Source of the DNA: Streptomyces naganishii JCM 4654
Lineage (GTDB): Bacteria > Actinomycetota > Actinomycetes > Streptomycetales > Streptomycetaceae
Assembly (NCBI RefSeq): GCF_014650575.1
Contig: NZ_BMVF01000007.1
Span: forward strand, 124,001 to 188,000
Direction of reading: 5' to 3'
Length of the DNA stretch: 64,000 bases
Below are positions 32,430 to 40,583 of the stretch, in pieces; within the stretch, counting starts at the first letter, position 1, and every line of letters begins with the position of its first letter. The position numbers and the translations under genes were made by a program. The notes under the pieces were generated by a model, which saw nothing but the letters and a program-made list of their open reading frames with translations, searched no databases and was not told the DNA's origin.

Positions 32430-33728
32430 CTACCGCCCGCTCTCCCCGCCCCGCAACGAGGACAACACCAACCTCCCGTATCGCGTCGTAAGCGCCGCCA
32501 CGGTCGCCGCGACCGACAAGCCGAGGCCCACGCAGAGGTGGGCTACCGACTGGTCGCCGAGGACCTGGAGGATGCCCAGGGCTGTGCCGAGGGGGAGGCC
32601 CAGGATGGTGAGGACGCCCAGGGCGCCGCTGATCTGCTGGCTCTCCTGGGTCTGGACGAGGCGGCTGTAGTCGGCGGCCTCGGCGAGGATCTCGGTGAAG
32701 CGGGCCGGGAGGCGGTGCTGGTTCTGGAAGGCGAGCAGGAGCTCGTTGGCGGGGCCGTGGGCGGTCAGGTGCTGGCGCCAGTAGCCGCTGCGGAAGAGGG
32801 CGATGCTGCGCTCCAGGGTGGCGACGCGGCGAGCCAGGCGTCGAGGGGAGGCGGTGAACACATCCGACAGTTCGTCGGTGAGTTCGTCGATGTGGTCGCG
32901 CTGGAGGGAGCCGAGCAGCAGGGCGTCGAGGTAGACGGTACGGGAGTGCAGCGCCCCGAACTCGAAGAAGTCGCCCTCGCCCGTGTCGGGCCGGTGGCCG
33001 AGGAAGGCAGCGCCCTGCCGTAGCACCAGGGCGCTCCAGTCCGCGGAGATCCGTACGGCCCCCTTGAGTTCTGCGGCGGCGGTCTCCGGGGCCAGAGGGA
33101 AGTCCGCCGAGTTGGAGCGGGAAGCCAGCTGCCACAGCCAGCGGTCGGCCGTAGCGGGCACCTCTTCCTCCGGGCTGACGCGGAGGGCGGGGGTGTGCCG
33201 GTCCGTCGGGGTCAGGAAGGCGATCGTGTACGGGCGGGCGAGGGCGAAGGGTGTGGCGGAGTCGCGTACGTCGGCGATCCCGGCGAGGAGCGCGGCCGGG
33301 TCGAACGGGCCGGTGAGGCCGGGCACCGGCTCGTCGTCCGCGGCGGGCCGTCGGCCGGCGAGGGACCGCAGGACCGGCAGCAGCGGTCGCTCCACGGTGA
33401 AGTGGAGTACGGCGAGGGCGTGCTCGGGGTCGCGGGCGGTGGCAGCACGGAGGAGTTCCAGACCGAGCAGGCGCAGCCCGTCATGCTTGACGTCGAGCGG
33501 CAGGTGCCAGCGCCGTGGCCGTCCGAGAGCGCCGTAGAGGGCACGGGCGGAGGCCGGGGTGAAGTACGTCGACCTGGTCGGCGCGTCCGTACGGCGGCTG
33601 CCGAGCTCGAAGGGGAAGGGGCCCTCCGGCCAGCCGGGAGCGCTGCGGAGCCGGGCGGGCAGGACGACGGTCAGCTCCTGCCGGGCGCCCGTGACATCGT
33701 CGAGGCGTGGTACCTCGTTGCCGGTCAC
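32430..33728 (-). CDS. Two-TM membrane protein, fourth gene of the HEPN-NACHT-FGE operon
   Basis: The protein has 432 residues, GTG at 33728 overlapping the previous stop by 4 bases (GTGA). Seen: a soluble region of about 360 residues with mixed alpha/beta character and no motif I recognise. Two TM helices then form a hairpin (about 367-391, SGALGVLTILGLPLGTALGI, and 397-417) with a short basic tail. The overall shape recalls CorA-like proteins: a large soluble head, then a C-terminal TM pair. The CorA GMN motif is absent. By analogy with membrane effectors of conflict systems it could be a pore-former triggered by the ATPase; this is inference. Confidence 0.7.
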   Translation of the reverse strand: MTGNEVPRLDDVTGARQELTVVLPARLRSAPGWPEGPFPFELGSRRTDAPTRSTYFTPASARALYGALGRPRRWHLPLDVKHDGLRLLGLELLRAATARDPEHALAVLHFTVERPLLPVLRSLAGRRPAADDEPVPGLTGPFDPAALLAGIADVRDSATPFALARPYTIAFLTPTDRHTPALRVSPEEEVPATADRWLWQLASRSNSADFPLAPETAAAELKGAVRISADWSALVLRQGAAFLGHRPDTGEGDFFEFGALHSRTVYLDALLLGSLQRDHIDELTDELSDVFTASPRRLARRVATLERSIALFRSGYWRQHLTAHGPANELLLAFQNQHRLPARFTEILAEAADYSRLVQTQESQQISGALGVLTILGLPLGTALGILQVLGDQSVAHLCVGLGLSVAATVAALTTRYGRLVLSSLRGGESGR

Positions 33729-33988
33729 CGGTAGTACGCCGCCGGGTCGGGCTGGTCGAGGCGGATGACGAACTCCGCGCGGTCGGGACTCTCGGGGGAG
33801 ATGTGGAAGCGGACCCGTTCACCGGTGCGGATGGTGCGGAATCCCTCGGTCACGATCTGCCGGTAGTCGAAGCTGTAGTACCGCTCCTCCTCCTCGTCCC
33901 GGACGATGTAGGAGCCCAGTGCGCCGCTTGCTCCGCCGCCGCTCGGCCGGCGGTCGACGATGGTGCCGTGCCGTGGTCCGCCGCTCAT
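33725..33988 (-). CDS. Small cold-shock/OB-like protein, third gene of the operon
   Basis: The protein has 87 residues. The ATG at 33988 overlaps the ATPase stop (ATGA) and its own stop overlaps the next start (GTGA). Seen: HGTIVDRRPSGGGASGALGSYIVRDEEEERYYSFDYRQIVTEGFRTIRTGERVRFHISPE. This reads like a cold-shock-type OB barrel (G.I......G.yI.......fF....i......l..G..V.F), though the RNP motifs are poor. It could bind nucleic acid or act as an adaptor between ATPase and membrane protein. Length fits one OB domain. Confidence 0.7.
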   Translation of the reverse strand: MSGGPRHGTIVDRRPSGGGASGALGSYIVRDEEEERYYSFDYRQIVTEGFRTIRTGERVRFHISPESPDRAEFVIRLDQPDPAAYYR

Positions 33989-36711
33989 GCCGTCGTCGTT
34001 CCTTCCGTCGCGCTCGTGCCGGCTGCCGGCGTCGTGGCGGGGCCGTCCACCGGGTCGACGTCCTGTACGCAGCGGAAGCCGACCGCGTTGCTTCCGCCGC
34101 GCTTGCGGTAAAGGCCCTTGGTGCTGGTCTGCACCGCGCGCATCGGGTTGTCGTAGCTGCCGCCGCAGATGACGGCCTCGGCGGGGTCGTCCAGGCTCGT
34201 GGAGGTCCACTCCCAGCAGTTGCCCACCATGTCCCGCACGCCGAACGGGGAACGGTTGCCGGGACGTTCGTCGGAGGGGGTCGCGCCGGCGCGGCGGACG
34301 GCGTCGCCTGCGAAGTCCCGGTACCACGCCTGGTAGGTCACGACGGGATGCCCGACCCAGGCGTCGGCGCAGTTGACGCGGCTGGTGTCCGGGGCGTCGC
34401 CCCAGGGGAAGAGGCGTCCGTCGGCGCCGCGTGCGGCCGCTTCCCATTCGAGAGCGGTCGGCAGCCGCTTGCCCTCGAACGCGGCGAAGGCGTAGGCGCT
34501 CCACCAGTTGACGCAGATCGCCGGGTGGTCGTCGTAGCGCGGGTTCTCGTAGTAGTCGCGGTGGCGCAGCCGGTCGGTCCACGGGCGGTGGGTGACGTGC
34601 GCCGGCTGGTCGGGGTGGTCCCAGCGCGATGTGCCGTCCGCGTCGAGCGCGTCGAGGAAGCGGCGGTAGCGTGCGACGGTCACGGCACGGCGGTCGAAGC
34701 GCACGGGGCGCTCGACGCGGCGGATCAGCAGCCGTTCGGCCGGCCCGACCACGTAGGCCCCGGCGGGCAGCACGCAGTCGTCGCGCGTGTCGCCGGCGTC
34801 GCCGGACAGGCCCGCGAGGAAGGCGCGTACCTGTTCAGTCAGGAAGGCGCCGCCGGGGATGTCCGCGGCCGCGTCCAGGTTGGCCGGGTCGCTGAGATAC
34901 CGGGCAGCCAGCAGTTCCTGGTACGCGGTGTGCACGAAGGCGACGTGGTCCGGCCCCGCGGGGCGCAGCAGCGGGGCGAGGACGCAGGCCGCCGGGTCGA
35001 GGCGTCCGCCCGTGAAGGCGTCGGCACCCAGGACGCGGTGCAGGTCGAGCAGGGAGAAGACGGTCCGGTCGGCGAGGAACGGCCGGCCGAGCGCGGCGGG
35101 CAGGCGCCGCTCCAGGTCCGGCCGGCCGGCCTCGGCGAGCGTTCGCGTGATGTGGGCGCCCAGGATGTCCGCGAGCGGCTGCCCCAAGGGGAGGCCGAGC
35201 CGGGTGGTCAGCCGCCTTTCCAGCGGGGTCGCCTCGGGCTCGGTCAGGCGTACCACGTGGAAGTGCGGGACGCGGGACGGTTCGATGCCGTTCGCGTACA
35301 TCTGCTCGACGAGTTGTTCGGACCGTCCGGCGCCGTTGTCGAGCAGTTGGCGCACCTGGGGTGAGTCCGCGAGGAAGGAGACCCTGGAGCTCATGACGAC
35401 GGCCGACTCGGCGGACAGCACGGCCGCGAGATCGGTGAACAGGCGCAGGAACCCGGCGGCGCTCGGTTCCTCGACGCCCTCGTCCACGGCGTCGAGCACG
35501 CACAGGGCGGTCCCGGAGCGGATCAGGTAGAGGAAGAGGTCGTACGCGCGGGAGCGGTCCGAAGGGGCCATGGCCGGGGCGAGGAGGCGGGCCGCGTACT
35601 CGGAGAAGGGCTCGTCCTTCGGCTTGAGGCCGAGGTCGAAGTAGAAGCGGAAGCGGCGGATGCCGGGGTCGGTGGCCAGGGCGCACAGGAGGGTGCTCTT
35701 GCCGCTGCCCGGCCGGCCGGTGACGAGGATGTTGGCGCTTCCGCGTGCGAGCCGGGTCAGGAGGCCCGCCGCGTCACCCGACTCCGTCACCGTCTGCTCG
35801 CCGGTGCGCGGGTCAGTGGTCAGGGCCGTGGCGGCGACGGCGAGTCGCGGTTGCGGCGTGGTGCCGTCGGCGACCTCCTCGACGGTGTTGCCGGTGAGTC
35901 CGGAGAGGTGGATGTCGAGGCTGACGACGGTGTCGACGAAGCCGTCGTACCGCACGATCCGGAAGTCGGTGCCCAGGAGTTGGTGGAGAGCACCGGAGCC
36001 TCCGCTCCTGCCGTCATCGTCCACGACGACGAAACGGGTGAGTTTGGGCAGCCGGGTGCGCAGCAGTTCACCTCCCCGCGAGGCGAGGACGGCGCCCAGG
36101 TCGTCGGCGTCCCGCGAGAGCATCAGCTCCACGTATTCGAGCCGGATCCCCGACTCCCGGCAGAACAGCAGGTACACGGTGTCCGGGCTGAGGACGAAGC
36201 GCTTGGCCTGCCGGTAGCCGAGGGTGACGTGGAGCCCGGCCAGGAATTCGCAGCGGCGTGCCACCTCAGGCGCGAGATCGGGTTCCCCGCCGAGCAGGGC
36301 GGCGCTGCCGGTGTCGGTGAACCAGACCAGCACGTCCACGAGTCGGCGGACCGCGAGCAGCCCGTCCTCGTCGCTGATGTCGTAGCCGTCGTGGGTGGAG
36401 CGGTTGCGCAGGCGCCGGATGTCGTCGAGCGCGTCGAGGACCGTGCTGCTGCGGATGTACGGACGGCAGCGCTTCACGAGGTCGTTCAGCGCCTTGGTGG
36501 CAGGGTCGCCCTCGACGTCGTGGTGGCGCCACAGTTCTTTGAGGAGCTTCTCGGTCAGCTTGCCTACGAGCGCGACCGCGTTCTCGGGATAGCCGTCGTT
36601 CAAGGACCGTAACGGGCGCTCCAGGTCGAGACCGAGACGGTCGGCGATCCGCGAGTGGTCGTCCAGCTCCCTGCGCAGCCGCCGCAAGCGCTCGTCCACC
36701 ACGGTGCTCAC
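33985..36711 (-). CDS. HEPN-like + NACHT-type ATPase + FGE-sulfatase-domain fusion protein
   Basis: The protein has 908 residues. The GTG at 36711 overlaps the methyltransferase stop (GTGA); the open frame continues upstream only as a shadow. Seen in order: a helical N-terminal domain with RNRSTH (R102-H107), an Rx4H HEPN-type RNase motif. An alpha/beta linker domain follows (160-290). The NACHT-like P-loop ATPase has Walker A GRPGSGKST (332-340), Walker B CVLDAVDEG (404-412) and MSSR (440-443), with a helical arm to about 640. The C-terminal FGE/SUMF1 domain (650-882) includes RLPTALEWEAAARG, LFPWGD, NCWEWTS, GGSYDN and GFRC. The catalytic Cys pair of real formylglycine-generating enzymes is absent, so this C-type-lectin-like fold is probably a recognition module. 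Likely a STAND-type sensor. Confidence 0.82.
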   Translation of the reverse strand: MSTVVDERLRRLRRELDDHSRIADRLGLDLERPLRSLNDGYPENAVALVGKLTEKLLKELWRHHDVEGDPATKALNDLVKRCRPYIRSSTVLDALDDIRRLRNRSTHDGYDISDEDGLLAVRRLVDVLVWFTDTGSAALLGGEPDLAPEVARRCEFLAGLHVTLGYRQAKRFVLSPDTVYLLFCRESGIRLEYVELMLSRDADDLGAVLASRGGELLRTRLPKLTRFVVVDDDGRSGGSGALHQLLGTDFRIVRYDGFVDTVVSLDIHLSGLTGNTVEEVADGTTPQPRLAVAATALTTDPRTGEQTVTESGDAAGLLTRLARGSANILVTGRPGSGKSTLLCALATDPGIRRFRFYFDLGLKPKDEPFSEYAARLLAPAMAPSDRSRAYDLFLYLIRSGTALCVLDAVDEGVEEPSAAGFLRLFTDLAAVLSAESAVVMSSRVSFLADSPQVRQLLDNGAGRSEQLVEQMYANGIEPSRVPHFHVVRLTEPEATPLERRLTTRLGLPLGQPLADILGAHITRTLAEAGRPDLERRLPAALGRPFLADRTVFSLLDLHRVLGADAFTGGRLDPAACVLAPLLRPAGPDHVAFVHTAYQELLAARYLSDPANLDAAADIPGGAFLTEQVRAFLAGLSGDAGDTRDDCVLPAGAYVVGPAERLLIRRVERPVRFDRRAVTVARYRRFLDALDADGTSRWDHPDQPAHVTHRPWTDRLRHRDYYENPRYDDHPAICVNWWSAYAFAAFEGKRLPTALEWEAAARGADGRLFPWGDAPDTSRVNCADAWVGHPVVTYQAWYRDFAGDAVRRAGATPSDERPGNRSPFGVRDMVGNCWEWTSTSLDDPAEAVICGGSYDNPMRAVQTSTKGLYRKRGGSNAVGFRCVQDVDPVDGPATTPAAGTSATEGTTTA

Positions 36712-37517
36712 GCGCTCTCCTCCGGTCGTCGGCCGAGGACGAAGGCGAACCGGTCGGGAAAGACCAGGACGGGCTCCGGGTGGGCGGCTCGCATCTCCTC
36801 GACGCCCTTCTGGATCTCGGCGTCGGTGAAGGTGGAGAGCAGGGACATGTAGCGGGCGCGGACCATGCCGAGGTACTTGTCCCGGTCGATGCGCAACTCG
36901 TGCTGCACGTGGTCGAGCCGGGTCTCGAGTCCCGCGTCTCTCAGATGTCCCTGGATGACGGCCGGGTCCGGCTGGAGTTCCTCGAAGCGGGCGAGGGCGG
37001 CCGCGAACAAGGGGTACTGGATGGTGGCGGGAAGCATGACCACCAGGAGCCGGCCGCCGGGAGCCAGCCGGCCTGCGAGGCCTCGCAACGTGTGCGCGGG
37101 GTCGGCGACGTGGTGCACCGACTCCTTCAGCCACATCGCGTCGAGTCGCTCGTACGGAAGGCGCGTCCGGCCTTCGGCGATGTCCTCGGCGGACGCGACG
37201 ACCGGCGTCAGCGTGGGCGGAGGCGGTGTGCCGAGCCCGCGCAGCATCGCTTCGGAAGGGTCGACGCACAGGACGGGCCGGCGGGGTCGTAGCTGCCGGG
37301 CCACTTCCCTCGCGAACAGACCTGTGCCCGAACCGATGTCCGCGATGCGGTCGGTGGGACGGAGTTCCAACGCTTCCGCGATCCGGGCGGACATCCATGG
37401 GATGTACTCGGGGCCGTAGACCCAGTGCTCGTCGTAATCGGCTGCGAGCCCGTCATAGTGATCTCGCACCTCGCGCCGCCCCACGGTCCCCCCGCGTCTC
37501 ACCTGGTGTGCCGTCAC
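36708..37517 (-). CDS. Class I SAM-dependent methyltransferase, first gene of the operon
   Basis: The protein has 269 residues, GTG at 37517 after a weak GGGGTGGA. Seen: HYDGLAADYDEHW, motif I RIADIGSGTGLFAREVA (57-73), acidic motif II VLCVDPSEAML, and LDAMWLKESVHHVADPAHTL (motif IV region), then LAPGGRLLVVM. The C-terminal half matches small-molecule methyltransferases (UbiE/ArsM-like) rather than DNA methyltransferases, since no NPPY or PC motif is seen. The 4-nt overlap with the ATPase gene says they are made together. Role in the system is unknown. Confidence 0.85.
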   Translation of the reverse strand: MTAHQVRRGGTVGRREVRDHYDGLAADYDEHWVYGPEYIPWMSARIAEALELRPTDRIADIGSGTGLFAREVARQLRPRRPVLCVDPSEAMLRGLGTPPPPTLTPVVASAEDIAEGRTRLPYERLDAMWLKESVHHVADPAHTLRGLAGRLAPGGRLLVVMLPATIQYPLFAAALARFEELQPDPAVIQGHLRDAGLETRLDHVQHELRIDRDKYLGMVRARYMSLLSTFTDAEIQKGVEEMRAAHPEPVLVFPDRFAFVLGRRPEESA

Positions 37518-37868
37518 AGTCCACCCCGCAGGTTATCGCGGGTGTCGGTGCGGCGACAGTGCGTAACGCGACACCGGCTCCGCACGCGCGGGCGCGTGGT
37601 CGCACGCGGCTGCCGCAGCGGGTGGCGCCCTCCCCGTAACCCGGAGAGACCCCCAACGCTCACGCTCGTACGGTCAGTTAGTGTCGGCTGCCTCTTGGCT
37701 TGGGCTGGGGGTGCGTGACGCTTCGTGGCCGGAAAGGTCTGCTTCCTCGTAAGGCGCCTCGACGGTGTGGGCGCTGCTGTTTAGGGTCGTGCGCGCGCAT
37801 CGCGTGTCGGTCACCGGCTGGGTGAGGCATGGAGGTGCCGTGAGGTGCCTTGCGGAGGCATTCCACAC
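37518..37868. other. 351-bp divergent promoter region
   Basis: It lies between the operon start and the VOC gene. I see no gene. It should hold the promoter of the HEPN-NACHT-FGE operon on the minus strand and that of the VOC gene. No clear -35/-10 pair stood out. Confidence 0.5.
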
Positions 37869-38285
37869 ATGTCAGTCGAGTTGAATCACACCATCATCCA
37901 TGCCCGGGACAACCGGGAGTCGGCCGAGTTCCTGGCGCGCATCCTGGGGCTTGAGGTCGGGACCGAGTGGGGTCCGTTCGTTCCCGTGGCCACCAGCAAC
38001 GGGGTCACCCTGGACTTCGCCGCCGTCCCGGCGGAGTCGATCGTCATGCAGCACTACGCGTTCCTGGTCTCCGACGCGGAGTTCGACGCGGCCTTCGAGC
38101 GTATCCAGCAGGGCGGTGTCACGTACTACGCCGATCCGCATCTGAAGCAGCCTGGAGAGATCAACCACCACCACGGTGGACGCGGCCTGTACTTCCTGGA
38201 TCCGGCCGGGCATGGCATGGAGATCATCACGCGTCCCTATGGCAGCCATGAGCGGACACCGGCGGCTTCGTCGACGGCTTCATGA
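37869..38285 (+). CDS. VOC-family (glyoxalase-like) protein
   Basis: The protein has 138 residues. The ATG at 37869 has GGAGG upstream. Seen: LNHTIIHARDNRESAEFLARILGLEVG and GGRGLYFLDPAGHGMEIITRPYG, the two halves of a vicinal-oxygen-chelate domain, with candidate metal ligands His7 and the C-terminal Glu. It is a cytoplasmic lyase, dioxygenase or binding protein of unknown substrate. Confidence 0.85.
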   Translation: MSVELNHTIIHARDNRESAEFLARILGLEVGTEWGPFVPVATSNGVTLDFAAVPAESIVMQHYAFLVSDAEFDAAFERIQQGGVTYYADPHLKQPGEINHHHGGRGLYFLDPAGHGMEIITRPYGSHERTPAASSTAS

Positions 38286-38437
38286 GGCAGCGGCAGGTCA
38301 GGGCGGCGCCTGGCCTGCCGGTGTATCGGCTCCACCTGTTCCGCCGACCTCGTTGCGGAGCCGGGCCCGGCCGGTGGCCGCGCTCGTGCTCCGCTTCGGT
38401 GCTGACTTGTTCGCGTGGGTGCCGGTCTGCCGGTGGC

Positions 38438-39469
38438 TCAGTCGGTTGCCGTAGGTGTGGGGACTCCGTGGCAGTCGGTGTAGGGGCGGTTCGAGCCGCA
38501 CCAGCAGGACTCGCCTCGCTGGGGTGGCCACGGGACCGCGCGGCCCCTGGCCGCCAAAGTCGTCGCGTACTGGGGCAGGAGGGCCGGGTCGGACGGGGAG
38601 GTGCCCTCCGAGGCCGCGAAGGCCTCGTAGGAGGGGACCGTGCCGGTGACGATGCCCAGGTTGGGGGTGCCGGAGGCGGACAGTTCGCGTAGGGACGCCT
38701 CTATCGTCGCCAGGTGGGCCTCGTGGGAGGGGTACTCCGCAGCGAGGTCGCCGTACGCCGTGAGGAGTTCGGCCAGTTCCGGCGCCGGCCAGTGCAGGAC
38801 GGCTACCGGGAAGGGGCGCGAGAGGGCCTCGCGGTAGGTGCCCAGCTCCGCGCGCAGGCGGGCGATCTCCGCCTCCAGCTCCGCCGGGTTCTCCGAGCCG
38901 AGGGACCAGACCCGCTTGGGGTCGTGGAGCTCGTCCAGGGAGACCGGGGAGGAGTGCAGGGTGTCGGCGAGCATGTCCCAGTCGTCGTGGGCCGCGCCCA
39001 GCATGCGGCGCACCCGGTGGCGGCCGAAGAGCAGCGGATGCGTGGCGTACGGGGGCTGCTCGGCGTCGGCCAGCAGCAACTCCACGGCCTCCGTGAAGGT
39101 CTTGTGCGCCGCCTCCAGCTCGTCGTGGGTCTCCAGTGACTCCGCGACGATCACCCAGGGGGCCGGGTCCCTGGGCGCGGTGGCCCTGATTCCGTCGATG
39201 ATCGCCCTGGCCTCCGCCTCGTGGTCGTACTCCCACAGGTTGGCGGCCTTCAGGGCGCGGATCAGGTGGGGGTTCTCCAGGCCGTCGGGGGACGACAGCA
39301 GGCGGTCGTAGAGCGTCGTCGCGGCGGGGCGGTCGCCGGACAGTTCCAGGTGGGCCGCGGCCCGGAGGAGCAGGGCCTCGGCGTCCTCGGGATACAGGCC
39401 TGCGGTCCGCTCCAGGCGGGCGGCTTCGGCGGTGTGGTCGACGTTTTCGGCGGGCGTGTCGGGGCGCAT
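38438..39469 (-). CDS. TPR-like protein with C-terminal SEC-C zinc motif
   Basis: The protein has 343 residues, ATG at 39469; an upstream GTG is possible and neither has a strong ribosome site. Seen: helical TPR-like repeats from about residue 20 (AARLERTAGLYPEDAEALLLRAAAHLELSGDRPAA), then a mixed domain and the tail GESCWCGSNRPYTDCHG (CxC-x8-CH), a SEC-C metal-binding motif. SEC-C motifs occur in SecA and in many stand-alone proteins of unknown role. It is probably cytoplasmic. Confidence 0.8.
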   Translation of the reverse strand: MRPDTPAENVDHTAEAARLERTAGLYPEDAEALLLRAAAHLELSGDRPAATTLYDRLLSSPDGLENPHLIRALKAANLWEYDHEAEARAIIDGIRATAPRDPAPWVIVAESLETHDELEAAHKTFTEAVELLLADAEQPPYATHPLLFGRHRVRRMLGAAHDDWDMLADTLHSSPVSLDELHDPKRVWSLGSENPAELEAEIARLRAELGTYREALSRPFPVAVLHWPAPELAELLTAYGDLAAEYPSHEAHLATIEASLRELSASGTPNLGIVTGTVPSYEAFAASEGTSPSDPALLPQYATTLAARGRAVPWPPQRGESCWCGSNRPYTDCHGVPTPTATD

Positions 39470-39636
39470 GGGGGACACCGTACTGCCGGGCGGCGACAAC
39501 AGTCAGGTATCTGCAGGCCAGGGGGACGGGAGGGACGTCGTTCTCCGCCGGCTTCCGGCCCTCGGTGCGTATGGCTGGCAACCTTCGGCCGCCGCTCGTA
39601 TGGTGCGCCGGGCCGAGGCGGGAGGAGGGCGGGCGT

Positions 39637-40464
39637 ATGCGGGTTCCCGTCGTGCAGCACCGGACCCGGCGGAGGCGCGCGCTGCGGCGGCGGGCGCTGT
39701 GGACCGGGGGCGAGGTGCTCCTCACCGCGGGGGTGCTGCTCCTGCTGCTGGTCGTCCACCAGCTGTGGTGGACCAACCGGGAGGCGAGGCAGGGGGCCGC
39801 GCGGGAGGTGCGGGCCCTGGAGCGGGAGTGGGGGGTGTCCCGCGCGGGTGGGGCGGCGCGGGGAGCGCCGGCATCGGCGGCATCGGCGGCGGGGGGTGAC
39901 TCGGGGGCGTCCCGTGCCATCGGCGGGTCCGGTGCGTCCGGTGGGCCGGCGGCGGGTGGTGGCGGCCAGGGGTCTGCGCCGACCGCCGTGTCCGGGCCGC
40001 CGCGGCCGGACTGGTCGCAGGCCTACGCCGTTCTCGTCATCCCCCGTCTCCACCTCCGCGTGCCCGTCGCCGAAGGGGTCGGACGCCAGGACGTGCTCAA
40101 CAAGGGGTACGCCGGTCACTACCCCGGCACCCAACAGCCCGGACAGGCGGGCAACTTCGCGCTCGCCGGGCACCGCAACACGCACGGCGAGCCCTTCCGG
40201 TACCTCGACCGGCTGCGACCGCGCGACCTCGTCGAGGTCGAGACGCGCACCGCCGTCTACGCCTACGCCGTCGACCAGGTCCTCCCGCAGACCTCGGCGC
40301 GGGACGACGGGGTGATCCGGCCCGTGCCCAGGAGCCTGGTGAGGCCCGCGTACGGATACCGGAGCCCCGGCTGCTACGTCACCCTCACCACCTGCACCCC
40401 GGAGTTCACCTCCCGGTACCGGCTCGTGGTCTGGGGCACCCTCACCTCGATGCGGCCACGATGA
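39637..40464 (+). CDS. Class E sortase
   Basis: The protein has 275 residues. The ATG at 39637 follows GGAGGAGGGCGG. Seen: a basic N-terminus, TM helix (about 25-43, VLLTAGVLLLLLVVHQLWW), a Gly/Ala/Ser linker, then the sortase barrel with His179 (LAGHRNTHG), Cys253 (TLTTCTPEF) and Arg260/Arg262 (SRYRLVVWG), the full catalytic triad. Class E enzymes of Streptomyces anchor LAXTG proteins such as long chaplins. A LARTG protein is coded at 46.9 kb. Confidence 0.93.
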   Translation: MRVPVVQHRTRRRRALRRRALWTGGEVLLTAGVLLLLLVVHQLWWTNREARQGAAREVRALEREWGVSRAGGAARGAPASAASAAGGDSGASRAIGGSGASGGPAAGGGGQGSAPTAVSGPPRPDWSQAYAVLVIPRLHLRVPVAEGVGRQDVLNKGYAGHYPGTQQPGQAGNFALAGHRNTHGEPFRYLDRLRPRDLVEVETRTAVYAYAVDQVLPQTSARDDGVIRPVPRSLVRPAYGYRSPGCYVTLTTCTPEFTSRYRLVVWGTLTSMRPR

Positions 40465-40583
40465 CCGCGCCGGCCGTGGCCAGGACCGCGGCCAGGACCG
40501 CGGCCTCGTGGAACCGTCGTACCCGTCGGCCGCGTCCTCACGGTACGAAGACTCCGACGCGAGGGACGCCAGGGAGGCGAGCC

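Noticed and set aside
34065..34765. FGE domain as a sulfatase-activating enzyme
   Set aside because: Catalytic Cys pair missing, no sulfatase nearby, and fused to a NACHT ATPase.
36712..37398. Extension of the HEPN-NACHT-FGE frame upstream of 36711
   Set aside because: It runs antisense-frame through the methyltransferase gene with Arg/Pro-rich nonsense; the GTGA overlap gives a better start.
37869..38285. VOC gene as fifth member of the defence operon
   Set aside because: Opposite strand with a 351-bp gap; no coupling.
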